A DNA stretch of 64,000 nt, from the NCBI RefSeq assembly GCF_000969605.1, contig NZ_JZUE01000002.1:248001-312000 (forward strand), in the 5' to 3' direction. Made by a program: the position numbers and the translations under genes. The notes beneath the pieces were generated by a model. That model worked only from the letters and a program-made list of their open reading frames with translations, made no database searches and was not told where the DNA came from. Each line of letters begins with the position of its first letter. The first letter of the stretch is position 1. Of the stretch, positions 45,306 through 55,070 are shown in pieces. This DNA comes from Aquincola tertiaricarbonis. Lineage in GTDB: Bacteria; Pseudomonadota; Gammaproteobacteria; Burkholderiales; Burkholderiaceae_C.

Positions 45306-46264
45306 CAGATCATTCCGGACTTGGCCATCACCGCCCGCAGCGATGCGAATTCGTCGTCCACGAACTGGTCGAAGGCCGGGCCGGTGAGCAGCGCCGGCGT
45401 CCAGCCGTTGCGCTCCACGGCTTCCGCCCACGACTTGTGCTTGGTGGCGGTGACGATGGCGTCGGTCAGCGCCTTGCGCTGCTCGGGCGTGATGCCGGCC
45501 GCGCCGAACACGCCGCGCCAGTTGCCGATCACCACGTTGTAGCCCATCTCCTTCATCGTCGGGATGTCCTGGCCGGGCAGGCGCTTCTCCGAGGTGACGG
45601 CCACCGCGCGCATCTTGCCGGCCTTGATGTACTCGGAGAACTCGCTCAGGCCGCTGCCGCCCACCGACACGTTGCCGCCCAGGATGGCGGCCGTGGCTTC
45701 GCCACCCCCCCGGAAGGCCACGTAGTTGATCTTGGCCGGATCGACGCCGACGTCACGCGCCAGCATGGCCGCGGCGATGTGCTCGGTCGAGCCGCGGGAG
45801 CCACCGCCCCACTTCACGCTGCCGGGGTCCTTCTTGAGCTGGGCCACCACGTCCTGCATGGTCTTGAAGGGCGAGTTGGCCGGCAGCACGAAGACGTTGT
45901 ATTCGCTGGACAGCCGCGCGATGGGCGTGGCCTGCGACAGCTGCACCGGCGGCTTGCCGGTGATGATGCCGCCCAGCATCACGGCGCCCATCACCATCAG
46001 CGCATTGCCGTCGCCCTTGCTGCTGTTGACGAACTGCGCGAGGCCGATGGTGCCTGCTGCACCGCCCTTGTTCTCGTAGCTCACGGTCGCGGCCGCGCCG
46101 GAATCGATCAGCGCCTTGCCCAGCGCGCGGCCCGTGGTGTCCCAGCCGCCGCCCGGGTTGGCCGGCACCATCATCTTCAGGTTGGCCGCCGCCCAGGCCG
46201 ACATCGGCAGGGCACCGGAAGCGGCCAGGGCCGCCAGGGATTTCAGGAAGGTGTCACGACGCAT
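45305..46264 (-). CDS. tctC: Tripartite tricarboxylate transporter binding protein TctC (Bug family)
   Basis: 319 residues. The N-terminus MRRDTFLKSLAAL is a twin-arginine-type signal peptide ending near SAWA. The mature part is a Bug-family periplasmic binding fold with the conserved PANPGGGWDTTGRALGKAL first loop, ENKGGAAGTIG and VKWGGGSRGSTEHIAA. It delivers a carboxylate to TctAB. It is the first gene of the transporter operon and diverges from tctD, whose product probably activates it. Confidence 0.95.
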   Translation of the reverse strand: MRRDTFLKSLAALAASGALPMSAWAAANLKMMVPANPGGGWDTTGRALGKALIDSGAAATVSYENKGGAAGTIGLAQFVNSSKGDGNALMVMGAVMLGGIITGKPPVQLSQATPIARLSSEYNVFVLPANSPFKTMQDVVAQLKKDPGSVKWGGGSRGSTEHIAAAMLARDVGVDPAKINYVAFRGGGEATAAILGGNVSVGGSGLSEFSEYIKAGKMRAVAVTSEKRLPGQDIPTMKEMGYNVVIGNWRGVFGAAGITPEQRKALTDAIVTATKHKSWAEAVERNGWTPALLTGPAFDQFVDDEFASLRAVMAKSGMI

Positions 46265-46323
46265 GGTGTCTCCAGACGGAAGGCGTTCTAGTGAAAATGG
46301 CCGAGGTGATCTTCGCCAAGAAA

Positions 46324-46340
46324 GCTGTCAAACGGCTGTC
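46324..46340. promoter_or_regulatory. Direct repeat GCTGTC-N5-GCTGTC, candidate TctD operator
   Basis: GCTGTC occurs at 46324-46329 and 46335-46340, 11 bp apart, the geometry of OmpR-family tandem half-sites. On the minus strand the first copy overlaps a perfect TTGACA (46332-46327) facing tctC, but no good -10 lies 16-18 bp beyond, as expected of an activator-dependent promoter. Confidence 0.5.
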
Positions 46341-46388
46341 CATCCACCTAGGGAAAGCGCTAGGGCCTCGCGGCCCCGGCCCGCGCGC

Positions 46389-47048
46389 ATGAAGCTGCTG
46401 CTGATCGAAGACAACCCCACCATGCAGACCACGCTGCAGCGCTCCTTCCAGCGCCGCGGCTTCCAGGTGGTGGTGTGCGGCGAAGGCAGCCGCGCGCTGG
46501 ACCGCTGGGCCGCCAGCGTGCCCGACGTGGTGCTGCTGGACCTCAGCCTGCCCGACGTCGACGGCCTGGAAGTGCTGGCGCAGGCGCGCCAGCGCGGCTT
46601 CACCACGCCGGTGCTCATCCTCACCGCGCGCAGCACCGTGGGCGACCGCGTGCTGGGCCTGAACACCGGCGCCGACGACTACCTGCCCAAGCCTTTCGAC
46701 CTGGACGAGCTGGAAGCCCGCGTGCAGGCCCTGGCCCGCCGCGCCGGCAAGGCCGCGCCGACGCCCGAGTTCTGCGGCCTGCGGGTGGACGCCGCCAGCG
46801 GCGCGATCTACCACCTGGGCGAGCCGATGGACCTCTCACCGCGCGAGGCCGCGCTGCTGCGCGGCCTGCTGGCCCAGCCGGGCCAGGCTGTGGCCAAGGA
46901 ACGCCTGTTCGAGCTGGTGTTCCCGGGCGACGCCAGCGCGCAGGCCGAGGCCATCGAGGTGGTGGTGTACCGGCTGCGCAAGCGGCTGGCCGCCACCGGC
47001 GCGCAGCTCGTCACCCTGCGCGGCCTGGGTTACCTGCTCAAGGGATGA
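46389..47048 (+). CDS. tctD: Response regulator TctD
   Basis: 219 residues: receiver with Asp51 in LLDLSLPDVDGLE and Lys in YLPKPF, and an OmpR-type winged helix ending VTLRGLGYLLKG. Divergent from tctC and translationally coupled to the kinase gene tctE by an ATGA overlap, the arrangement of TctDE systems that switch on tricarboxylate uptake. The ATG at 46389 begins directly at MKLLLIEDN. The substrate sensed would be the carboxylate carried by TctABC. Confidence 0.92.
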   Translation: MKLLLIEDNPTMQTTLQRSFQRRGFQVVVCGEGSRALDRWAASVPDVVLLDLSLPDVDGLEVLAQARQRGFTTPVLILTARSTVGDRVLGLNTGADDYLPKPFDLDELEARVQALARRAGKAAPTPEFCGLRVDAASGAIYHLGEPMDLSPREAALLRGLLAQPGQAVAKERLFELVFPGDASAQAEAIEVVVYRLRKRLAATGAQLVTLRGLGYLLKG

Positions 47049-48493
47049 AGCCGCCTTCGATGCAGGACCTGCGGCGCCGCCTGGGCCGGTTGTCGGTGCG
47101 CAGCCGGTTGCTGTGGGGGCTGCTGCTGCCCATGCTGGCGCTGGTGGCGCTGAACACCGGCAGCTTGTATAGACAAGCGCTGCGCTCGGTCAATACCGCC
47201 TACGACCGCACGCTGCTGGCCTCGGCCAAGTCGCTGGGCGAACTGCTGGCAGTGGAACAGGTGGGCGGCCGGCTGCGCATCACCTCCACCGTGCAGTACT
47301 CGGCGCTGGAGGCCTTCGAGTCGGACAACCGCAGCAGCCTGTTCTACAAGGTCACCGGCTTCGACGGCGAGGTGGTGGCCGGCTACCCCGACCTGCCGCC
47401 CTGGCGCGGCACGCTGCCGGCCAAGGGACCGTATGCGGCCCTGGTGGAGTTCTACGACGACCACTACCAGGGCGAACCGGTGCGCGTGGCGGTGCTGCTG
47501 CAGCCGGTGGCCAGCCGCGACGGCATGGGCGTGGCCACCATCCAGGTGGCCGAGACGCTGGAGCTGCGCGAGACGCTGGCCCGCCAGATCCTGCTGGACA
47601 CCGTGTGGCGCCAGGCCGCGCTGCTGGCGGTGCTGGCGCTGGTGGTGGTGCTGGTGGTGCAGAGCGCCACGCGGCCCGTGCGCGAGCTCAGCACCCTGCT
47701 GCGCCAGCGCCGCGAAGGCGACCTGACGCCGGTGGATGCGCAAGGCGCGCCGAAGGAGCTGCGCCCGCTGATGGACGCCACCAACGAGGTGATGCAGCGC
47801 CTGCAACAGCTGCTGGACCACCAGAAGCGCTTCGTGCGCGATGCCTCGCACCAGCTGCGCACGCCGCTGGCGGTGCTGAAGGCGCAGGTGCAGTCGGCCC
47901 AGCGTGGCGACGTGCCGCCGGCGCAGGCGCTGCAGGAGATCGCCACCACCGTGCAGGGCGCCACCGACCTGGCCAACCAGATGCTGGCGCTGGCCAAGCT
48001 GGAGCAGCTGCGCCAGCAAGGCGCACCCGAGCCGCAGGACTGGGCACCCATCGTGCGCGCGGTGTCGCTGGACATCGCGCCGCTCACCGCCGATCGCGGG
48101 CTCGACTTCTCGCTGGAAGCGGCGCCGGCCTGGGTGCGCGCGCATCCCTGGGCCCTGCGCGAGCTCACCCGCAACCTGCTGCACAACGCCATCAAGCACG
48201 GCCCGCCCGGCAGCGCGCTGGAGGTGCGCCTGGGCGTCGACGGCGGCCAGGCGGTGCTCACGGTGGCCGATGAGGGCCCCGGCATCAGCGAGCCGCTGCG
48301 CCGGCGGCTGTTCCAGCCCTTCAGTGCCGGCGAGGCGGGCAGCGGCTCCGGACTCGGGCTTGCCATTTGCCGCGAGATCGTCGAACCGCTGGGCGGCCAG
48401 ATCGCCCTGGAGAACCGGCGCGGCGACGACAGGCGGCCGCCGGGGCTCGATGCGGTGGTGCGCCTGCCGCTCGCGGAGAATGCCGCCCGCTGA
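47045..48493 (+). CDS. tctE: Sensor histidine kinase TctE
   Basis: 482 residues. TM1 (about 20-38), a periplasmic 2CSK-type sensor region (about 39-180), TM2 (about 188-208), short HAMP-like linker, phospho-acceptor near residue 270 in DASHQLRTPLAVLKAQVQ, and HATPase with NLLHNAIKHG, DEGPGI and GSGLGLAICREI. The DASHQLRTPL motif is typical of TctE/QseC-like kinases. Starts within the tctD stop (ATGA) and ends within the hslR start (TGATG). Confidence 0.93.
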   Translation: MKPPSMQDLRRRLGRLSVRSRLLWGLLLPMLALVALNTGSLYRQALRSVNTAYDRTLLASAKSLGELLAVEQVGGRLRITSTVQYSALEAFESDNRSSLFYKVTGFDGEVVAGYPDLPPWRGTLPAKGPYAALVEFYDDHYQGEPVRVAVLLQPVASRDGMGVATIQVAETLELRETLARQILLDTVWRQAALLAVLALVVVLVVQSATRPVRELSTLLRQRREGDLTPVDAQGAPKELRPLMDATNEVMQRLQQLLDHQKRFVRDASHQLRTPLAVLKAQVQSAQRGDVPPAQALQEIATTVQGATDLANQMLALAKLEQLRQQGAPEPQDWAPIVRAVSLDIAPLTADRGLDFSLEAAPAWVRAHPWALRELTRNLLHNAIKHGPPGSALEVRLGVDGGQAVLTVADEGPGISEPLRRRLFQPFSAGEAGSGSGLGLAICREIVEPLGGQIALENRRGDDRRPPGLDAVVRLPLAENAAR

Positions 48494-48933
48494 TGAAGAC
48501 CAAACACGACGACGGAGACACCCGCGAAGGCCCGCGCCTGGACAAGTGGCTGTGGGCCGCCCGCTTCTTCAAGACCCGCTCGCTGGCCGCCGAGGAGATC
48601 GGCAAGGGCCGCGTGAGCATCAACGAGCAGGTGGCCAAGGCCTCGCGCGAGCTCCGCCTGGGCGACCGGGTGCAGTTCCGCCAGGGGCCCGCGCTGCGCA
48701 CCGTGGTGGTGCTGGGGCTGAGCCATGTGCGCGGCCCTGCCCCGGTGGCCCAGGCGCTGTACGAGGAAACGCCGGACAGCATCCAGGCCCGTGAACGGGC
48801 TGCGCAGGCCCGCCGCCAGGGCGTGGAGCCGGCCGCCAGCATCGAGCAGGGCCGGCCCACCAAGCGCGACCGCCGCACCTTGGCCGACTGGCAGCGCTGG
48901 AGCGCCTCGGTCGACGACGACGAGGGCGGCTGA
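48493..48933 (+). CDS. hslR: S4-domain RNA-binding heat-shock protein Hsp15
   Basis: 146 residues. S4 domain at about 17-75 (RLDKWLWAARFFKTRSLAAE and GKGRVSINEQVAKASRELR) and a basic C-terminal tail (GRPTKRDRRTLADWQRW). E. coli Hsp15 recycles 50S subunits carrying a stranded peptidyl-tRNA after heat stress. The start overlaps the tctE stop as TGATG, so it should be cotranslated with the carboxylate kinase, an unexpected partner. It lies just before the grpE-dnaK-dnaJ heat-shock genes, which fits its role better. Confidence 0.9.
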   Translation: MKTKHDDGDTREGPRLDKWLWAARFFKTRSLAAEEIGKGRVSINEQVAKASRELRLGDRVQFRQGPALRTVVVLGLSHVRGPAPVAQALYEETPDSIQARERAAQARRQGVEPAASIEQGRPTKRDRRTLADWQRWSASVDDDEGG

Positions 48934-48982
48934 TCCCCGCGCGCGTGCCACGTCTGGATCAACCCCAGCGTGCGAAGGCCCT

Positions 48983-49010
48983 CTTGAAACCCTGAAATCA
49001 CGCCTCAAGT
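48983..49010 (+). promoter_or_regulatory. Heat-shock (sigma-32-type) promoter of grpE
   Basis: CTTGAAA (48983-48989), 13-bp spacer, then CCTCAAGT (49003-49010), a partial match to CCCCATNT. Predicted start about 25 nt before the grpE ATG. Confidence 0.6.
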
Positions 49011-49040
49011 GCCCGGCAGTCCTCTTTCCGTTTGAAAACA

Positions 49041-49637
49041 ATGACGTCGAACGACCCCGCCCAACAAGCCCCCCAAGCCGCCGATCCGGCCGCCGCCGGT
49101 GCGCCCGCCGCAGCACCGGCCGCCCCTGAAGCCACGACCGCGTCGCCTGCCGCCCCGTCGGGCGCCGACGGCGCCGCGCCGTCGGCCGAAGCCCGCCTGG
49201 CCGAGCTGGAGGCCAAGCATGCGGAGGTGGCCGACGCCTACCTGCGCTCCAAGGCCGAGGCCGAGAACACCCGCCGCCGCGCCGAGGAAGAAGTGGCCAA
49301 GGCCCGCAAGTTCGCGGTGGAAGGTTTTGCCGAATCGCTGCTGCCGGTCAAGGACAGCCTGGAAGCCGCGATCGCCATCCAGAACGCCACCAGCCAGCAG
49401 ATGCTGGAAGGCGTGCATGCCACGCTGCGCCAGCTCAGCCAGGCGCTGGAGCGCAACAAGGTGGTCGAGATCGCGCCGCCCGCGGGCACCAAGTTCGATC
49501 CCCACCAGCACCAGGCCATCAGCGTGGTGCCGGCCGACCAGGAGGCCAACACGGTGGTGGCCGTGCTGCAGAAAGGCTACCTCATCGCCGAGCGGGTGCT
49601 TCGCCCCGCGCTGGTGACGGTGTCGGCGCCGAAGTGA
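49041..49637 (+). CDS. grpE: Nucleotide exchange factor GrpE
   Basis: 198 residues. A disordered Ala/Pro-rich N-terminus (1-50) leads to the long coiled coil (about 52-105, [20 protein letters not shown]) and the beta-wing head ending [20 protein letters not shown]. It releases ADP from DnaK. The ATG 49041 is used rather than an upstream TTG. Under a sigma-32-type promoter and first of the grpE-dnaK-dnaJ set. Confidence 0.95.
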   Translation: MTSNDPAQQAPQAADPAAAGAPAAAPAAPEATTASPAAPSGADGAAPSAEARLAELEAKHAEVADAYLRSKAEAENTRRRAEEEVAKARKFAVEGFAESLLPVKDSLEAAIAIQNATSQQMLEGVHATLRQLSQALERNKVVEIAPPAGTKFDPHQHQAISVVPADQEANTVVAVLQKGYLIAERVLRPALVTVSAPK

Positions 49638-49639
49638 GC

Positions 49640-49667
49640 CTTGAAAACACCTGAGTTATCCACAACT
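49640..49667 (+). promoter_or_regulatory. Heat-shock-type promoter of dnaK, with a consensus DnaA box inside
   Basis: CTTGAAA (49640-49646), again 13 bp, then CCACAACT (49660-49667), the same spacing as at grpE. A perfect DnaA box TTATCCACA occupies 49656-49664 and overlaps the -10 element. It lies between the grpE stop and the dna[13 protein letters not shown] follows as the dnaK ribosome-binding site. Confidence 0.6.
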
Positions 49668-49705
49668 CGAACACAACCGGATTTTTCAGTTTCAGGAGAA
49701 AGAAT

Positions 49706-51649
<1,944 letters not shown>

Positions 51650-51783
51650 CGTGCTGAACGACGGCGGCGGCCCTGCCCGGTCCGCCCCCGACGTTCCTTG
51701 AATGCGCCGCGTCCGGGCGCGAAGGTTGCGTGATGAACGCCTCTTCGCCCCGGCGCGGCTTCCTCGCTTGAATGAGCCCGAAA

Positions 51784-51811
51784 TTCAATGGCAACTTTCA
51801 ATGGCAACTAA
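51784..51811 (+). repeat. 13-bp tandem duplication spanning the dnaJ start codon
   Basis: TTCAATGGCAACT is repeated exactly at 51784-51796 and 51797-51809. Each copy holds an ATG, but 13 is not a multiple of three. The upstream ATG (51788) opens a seven-codon frame (MATFNGN) ending in TAA at 51809-51811, 9-11 nt inside the dnaJ frame. Confidence 0.8.
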
Positions 51812-52961
51812 GCGCGACTACTACGACATCCTCGGCGTCCCCAAGAACGCCGACGATGACGCTATCAAGAAGGCCTACCGCAAGCTGGCCATGAAGTTCC
51901 ACCCGGACCGCAACCAGGGGGACGATGCCAAGACGGCCGAGGAGAAGTTCAAGGAGGCCAAGGAGGCCTACGAGATGCTCTCCGACCCGCAGAAGCGAGC
52001 CGCCTACGACCAATACGGCCATGCCGGCGTCGACCCCAACATGGGCATGGGCCGCGGCGGCCCCGGCCAGGAAGGCTTCGGCGGTTTCGCCGAGGCGTTC
52101 GGCGACATCTTCGGCGACCTCTTCGGTGCGCAGGGCGGCCCCGGCGGCCAGCGCCGGCCGGGCGGCGGCCAACAGGTGTACCGCGGCAGCGATCTCTCCT
52201 ACGCGATGGAGATCACGCTCGAGGAAGCAGCCAACGGCAAGGAGACGCAGATCCGCATCCCCACGTGGGACACCTGCGAGACCTGCAAGGGCTCCGGCGC
52301 CAAGCCCGGCACCAGCCCCAAGACCTGCGCCAGCTGCAACGGCAGCGGCACGGTGCACCTGCGCCAGGGCTTCTTCAGCATCCAGCAGACCTGCCCGCAC
52401 TGCCACGGCACCGGCAAGATCATCCCCGAGCCCTGCGTGACCTGCAGCGGCGACGGCAAGATCAAGCGGCAGAAGACGCTGGAGGTGAAGATCCCCGCCG
52501 GCATCAACGAAGGCATGCGCATCCGCTCGGCCGGCAACGGCGAGCCTGGCACCAACGGCGGCCCCGCCGGCGATCTCTACATCGAGATCCGCATCAAGCA
52601 GCACGAGATCTTCGAGCGCGACGGCGACGACCTGCACTGCACCGTGCCGATCGGGCTGACCACCGCGGCGCTGGGCGGCGGCATCGAGGTGCCTACGCTG
52701 GGCGGCAAGGCGGAGATCGAGCTGCCCGAAGGCACCCAGCACGGCAAGACCTTCCGGCTGCGCGGCAAGGGCATCAAGGGCATCCGATCCAGTTATCCGG
52801 GCGACCTGTACTGCCATATCGCGGTGGAAACCCCGGTGAAGATCACCGAGCACCAGCGCAAGCTGCTGAAGGAACTGGACGACTCCTTCCGCAAGGGCGG
52901 CGACAAGCACTCGCCCAACGCCAAGAGCTGGACCGACCGGGTCAAGGACCTGTTCAAGTAA
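51801..52961 (+). CDS. dnaJ: Co-chaperone DnaJ (Hsp40)
   Basis: 386 residues. J-domain (2-70) with His34-Pro35-Asp36; Gly/Phe-rich region (75-125, [18 protein letters not shown]); zinc-binding module with four CxxCxGxG repeats ([32 protein letters not shown]); C-terminal substrate-binding beta-sandwich and dimerisation tail. It stimulates DnaK ATPase and hands over unfolded clients. The second of two duplicated ATGs is the in-frame start. 151 bp separate it from dnaK. Confidence 0.97.
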   Translation: MATKRDYYDILGVPKNADDDAIKKAYRKLAMKFHPDRNQGDDAKTAEEKFKEAKEAYEMLSDPQKRAAYDQYGHAGVDPNMGMGRGGPGQEGFGGFAEAFGDIFGDLFGAQGGPGGQRRPGGGQQVYRGSDLSYAMEITLEEAANGKETQIRIPTWDTCETCKGSGAKPGTSPKTCASCNGSGTVHLRQGFFSIQQTCPHCHGTGKIIPEPCVTCSGDGKIKRQKTLEVKIPAGINEGMRIRSAGNGEPGTNGGPAGDLYIEIRIKQHEIFERDGDDLHCTVPIGLTTAALGGGIEVPTLGGKAEIELPEGTQHGKTFRLRGKGIKGIRSSYPGDLYCHIAVETPVKITEHQRKLLKELDDSFRKGGDKHSPNAKSWTDRVKDLFK

Positions 52962-52979
52962 GCCTGCGCTTCTGGGGAT

Positions 52980-53015
52980 GCCGCCGGTTACAAGCCGGCG
53001 GCGCGCTGCTATAAG
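52980..53015 (+). promoter_or_regulatory. Hairpin after dnaJ and possible promoter of the lysin gene
   Basis: GCCGCCGG (52980-52987) and CCGGCGGC (52995-53002) form an 8-bp stem with a 7-nt loop but no T tract. GTTACA (52987-52992) and TATAAG (53010-53015), 17 bp apart, look like a weak sigma-70-type promoter for the next gene. Confidence 0.4.
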
Positions 53016-53055
53016 CCTCGTAACGCCGGCAGCTCCAGCGTCCACGAGGTCTTGC

Positions 53056-53859
53056 ATGGCGATGCTCGAGATCGGTGACAGCGGACCCGCGGTCCGTAAG
53101 CTGCAGCAGGCACTGCTGACGGCCGGGTTCAATCCCGGCAAGATCGACGGCGAGTTTGGCGCCGGCACCGAAGCCGCGGTGATGGCCTTCCAGCACAGTG
53201 CCGGCCTGCTGCACGACGGCGTGGCCGGCCCCCGCACCTTGCGTGCACTGGGCCTGGCACGCAGCGACAAACTTCCCGACGCCACCGACCGCTTCACGCT
53301 GCAGGTGGTGGCGCAGATGTTCCCCGCCACGCCGCTGGGCGCCCTCCGCAGTCACCTGCCGCCGGTGCTGGAAGCGATGAAGAGCGCCGGCATGCCCGAC
53401 CGCATCATGCTGCTGGCCGCACTGGCCACCATCCGCGCCGAGACGGCGGGCTTCGTGCCCATCGACGAAGGCCCGTCGCGCTTCAACACCTCGCCGCGCG
53501 GCCACCCATTCGACCTCTACGACCGCCGCGCCGATCTTGGCAACCACGACGCGCCGGATGGCGCCGCCTTCAAGGGCCGCGGCTTCGTGCAGCTCACCGG
53601 CCGCCACAACTACACCGTGTATGCCGAACGGCTGGGCGCCTCGCTGATTGACCATCCGCACGAGGCCAATGACCCCGCCGTGGCCGCGGCGGTGCTGGCA
53701 GCCTTCCTGAAGGACCGCGAGCTGCGCATCAAGTCGGCGCTACTGGAAGGTGACCTGCGCAGTGCCCGGCGCGCAGTCAACGGCGGCAGCCACGGGCTGG
53801 AAGCCTTCACCGAGGCCTACCGCATCGGCGACATGCTGACCGACGACGAGGATCTCTAG
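53056..53859 (+). CDS. Peptidoglycan-binding domain plus GH19-type muramidase/chitinase
   Basis: 267 residues, no signal peptide. Residues about 3-65 are a PG_binding_1 module (DSGPAVRKLQQALLTAGFNP and GTEAAVMAFQHSAGLLHDGV). Residues about 85-260 match glycoside hydrolase family 19/endolysin-like enzymes: the ATIRAETAGF helix supplies the likely catalytic Glu, and GRGFVQLTGRHNY is the family signature. Such two-domain proteins occur as phage or phage-derived lysins and as secreted muramidases. With no holin, spanin or structural genes around, it is a solitary gene. GAGG lies 6-10 bp before the ATG. Confidence 0.87.
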   Translation: MAMLEIGDSGPAVRKLQQALLTAGFNPGKIDGEFGAGTEAAVMAFQHSAGLLHDGVAGPRTLRALGLARSDKLPDATDRFTLQVVAQMFPATPLGALRSHLPPVLEAMKSAGMPDRIMLLAALATIRAETAGFVPIDEGPSRFNTSPRGHPFDLYDRRADLGNHDAPDGAAFKGRGFVQLTGRHNYTVYAERLGASLIDHPHEANDPAVAAAVLAAFLKDRELRIKSALLEGDLRSARRAVNGGSHGLEAFTEAYRIGDMLTDDEDL

Positions 53860-53868
53860 GCAGGGTGC

Positions 53869-54960
53869 CTAGAACAAGCTGCCCTGGGCCTGCATGCCGG
53901 CCTTCACCGGCGGCTTGAAGCGGCTGAAGTCCAGCTCGATCCGCTCCCGGTCCAGGCCCAGCCGCGCGGCGGCCTTCTTCACGCGCTGGTGCAACAGCTC
54001 GGCCCAGATGCCCTGCCCGCGCATGCGGCTGCCGAAATTGGCATCGTTGTCGCGGCCACCCCGCATCTCACGGATTCGTGCCATGACCCGCGCTGCGCGG
54101 TCAGGGAAGTGCTGCTCCAGCCACTGCTGGAACAGCGGGTTCACCTCCCACGGCAGCCGCAAGACGATGCTGAAGGCCCGCGTGGCACCCGCCTCGGCCG
54201 CAGCCTCCAGGATCTGCTCGATCTCCGGCTCGTTGATGAAGGGTATGACCGGCGACACGCTCACGCCCACGCGGATGCCCGCCTGGGTCAATGCCTTGAT
54301 CGTCTGCAGGCGCCGGTGCGGCGCGGCCGCCCGCGGCTCCAGGATGCGGGCGAGCTGAGGGTCCAGCGTGGTGAGCGAGACATAGGCCGCCGCCATGTTC
54401 TGCGCGGCCATTGGCGCAATCAGGTCGATGTCGCGCTCGATGCCGGCCGACTTGGTGATGACCGAGAACGGATGCTGCGCCTCCACCAGCACCTCGATCA
54501 CCGAACGGGTGATTCGCAGCCGGCGCTCCACCGGCTGGTAGGCGTCGGTGGCCGAGCCGATGTTCAGCGCCTGGGGACGGTAGCTGCGCCCGGCCAGGGC
54601 CTCACGCAGCCGTTCGGCCGCATTCACCTTGGCGATGATGCGCGTCTCGAAGTCCAGCCCCGGCGACAGGTTGAGGTAGCTGTGCGTGGGCCGCGCGAAG
54701 CAGTAGATGCAGCCGTGCTCGCAGCCGCGGTAGGGGTTGATCGACAGGTCGAACGAGATGTCCGGCGAGTCGTTGGCCGCCAGGATCGACTTGACGTTCT
54801 CTTCCACCAGCTGCGTGCCGGGCGCCAGCACCTCTTCCTGCGCCGCCTGCTCCAGCGCACCCCAGCCGTCGTCAAAGGCCTCCCGTGCATCGGAAGTGAA
54901 GCGGTGCTCGATGGCCCACACCGTGCCCCGGCCCTTGACCGGCGAGCGAGGTGCATACAT
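53869..54960 (-). CDS. PA0069-family radical SAM protein
   Basis: 363 residues from ATG 54960. The cluster motif is Cys80-x3-Cys84-x2-Cys87 (CEHGCIYCFA), followed by TKSAGIERDIDLI and RLPWEVNPLF, the marks of the PA0069/SplB-like group. Function is not established; a DNA- or nucleotide-repair role is suggested by homology to spore photoproduct lyase and by SOS control. An ATG at 55008 would add 16 residues but sits about where transcription should start, so the internal ATG, which gives MYAPRSPVKGRG like other family members, is preferred. Controlled by a LexA-type box. Confidence 0.85.
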   Translation of the reverse strand: MYAPRSPVKGRGTVWAIEHRFTSDAREAFDDGWGALEQAAQEEVLAPGTQLVEENVKSILAANDSPDISFDLSINPYRGCEHGCIYCFARPTHSYLNLSPGLDFETRIIAKVNAAERLREALAGRSYRPQALNIGSATDAYQPVERRLRITRSVIEVLVEAQHPFSVITKSAGIERDIDLIAPMAAQNMAAAYVSLTTLDPQLARILEPRAAAPHRRLQTIKALTQAGIRVGVSVSPVIPFINEPEIEQILEAAAEAGATRAFSIVLRLPWEVNPLFQQWLEQHFPDRAARVMARIREMRGGRDNDANFGSRMRGQGIWAELLHQRVKKAAARLGLDRERIELDFSRFKPPVKAGMQAQGSLF

Positions 54961-55009
54961 CAAGGTGGCCGCTGGCGGGCGTGACTGAATGGGACGGTCG
55001 GTGCGCATA

Positions 55010-55043
55010 CTGTGAATATATACAGTGCTTGCGCGCCTTGCAA
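55010..55043 (-). promoter_or_regulatory. LexA-type SOS box overlapping the radical SAM promoter
   Basis: On the minus strand CTGTATATATTCACAG (55025-55010) is a perfect CTGT-N8-ACAG LexA site. It contains the -10 TATATT (55020-55015), 17 bp from a -35 TTGCAA (55043-55038). LexA would block polymerase directly. Confidence 0.78.
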
Positions 55044-55070
55044 ACGCCGGCGCCACGGCCGGCCCATCAC

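Noticed and set aside
52980-53002. Intrinsic terminator after dnaJ
   Set aside because: Good stem but no T tract; kept only as a hairpin.
53056-53859. Prophage remnant
   Set aside because: Only one lysin-like gene; no integrase, capsid, tail, holin or att-like repeats around it, and flanks are housekeeping genes.
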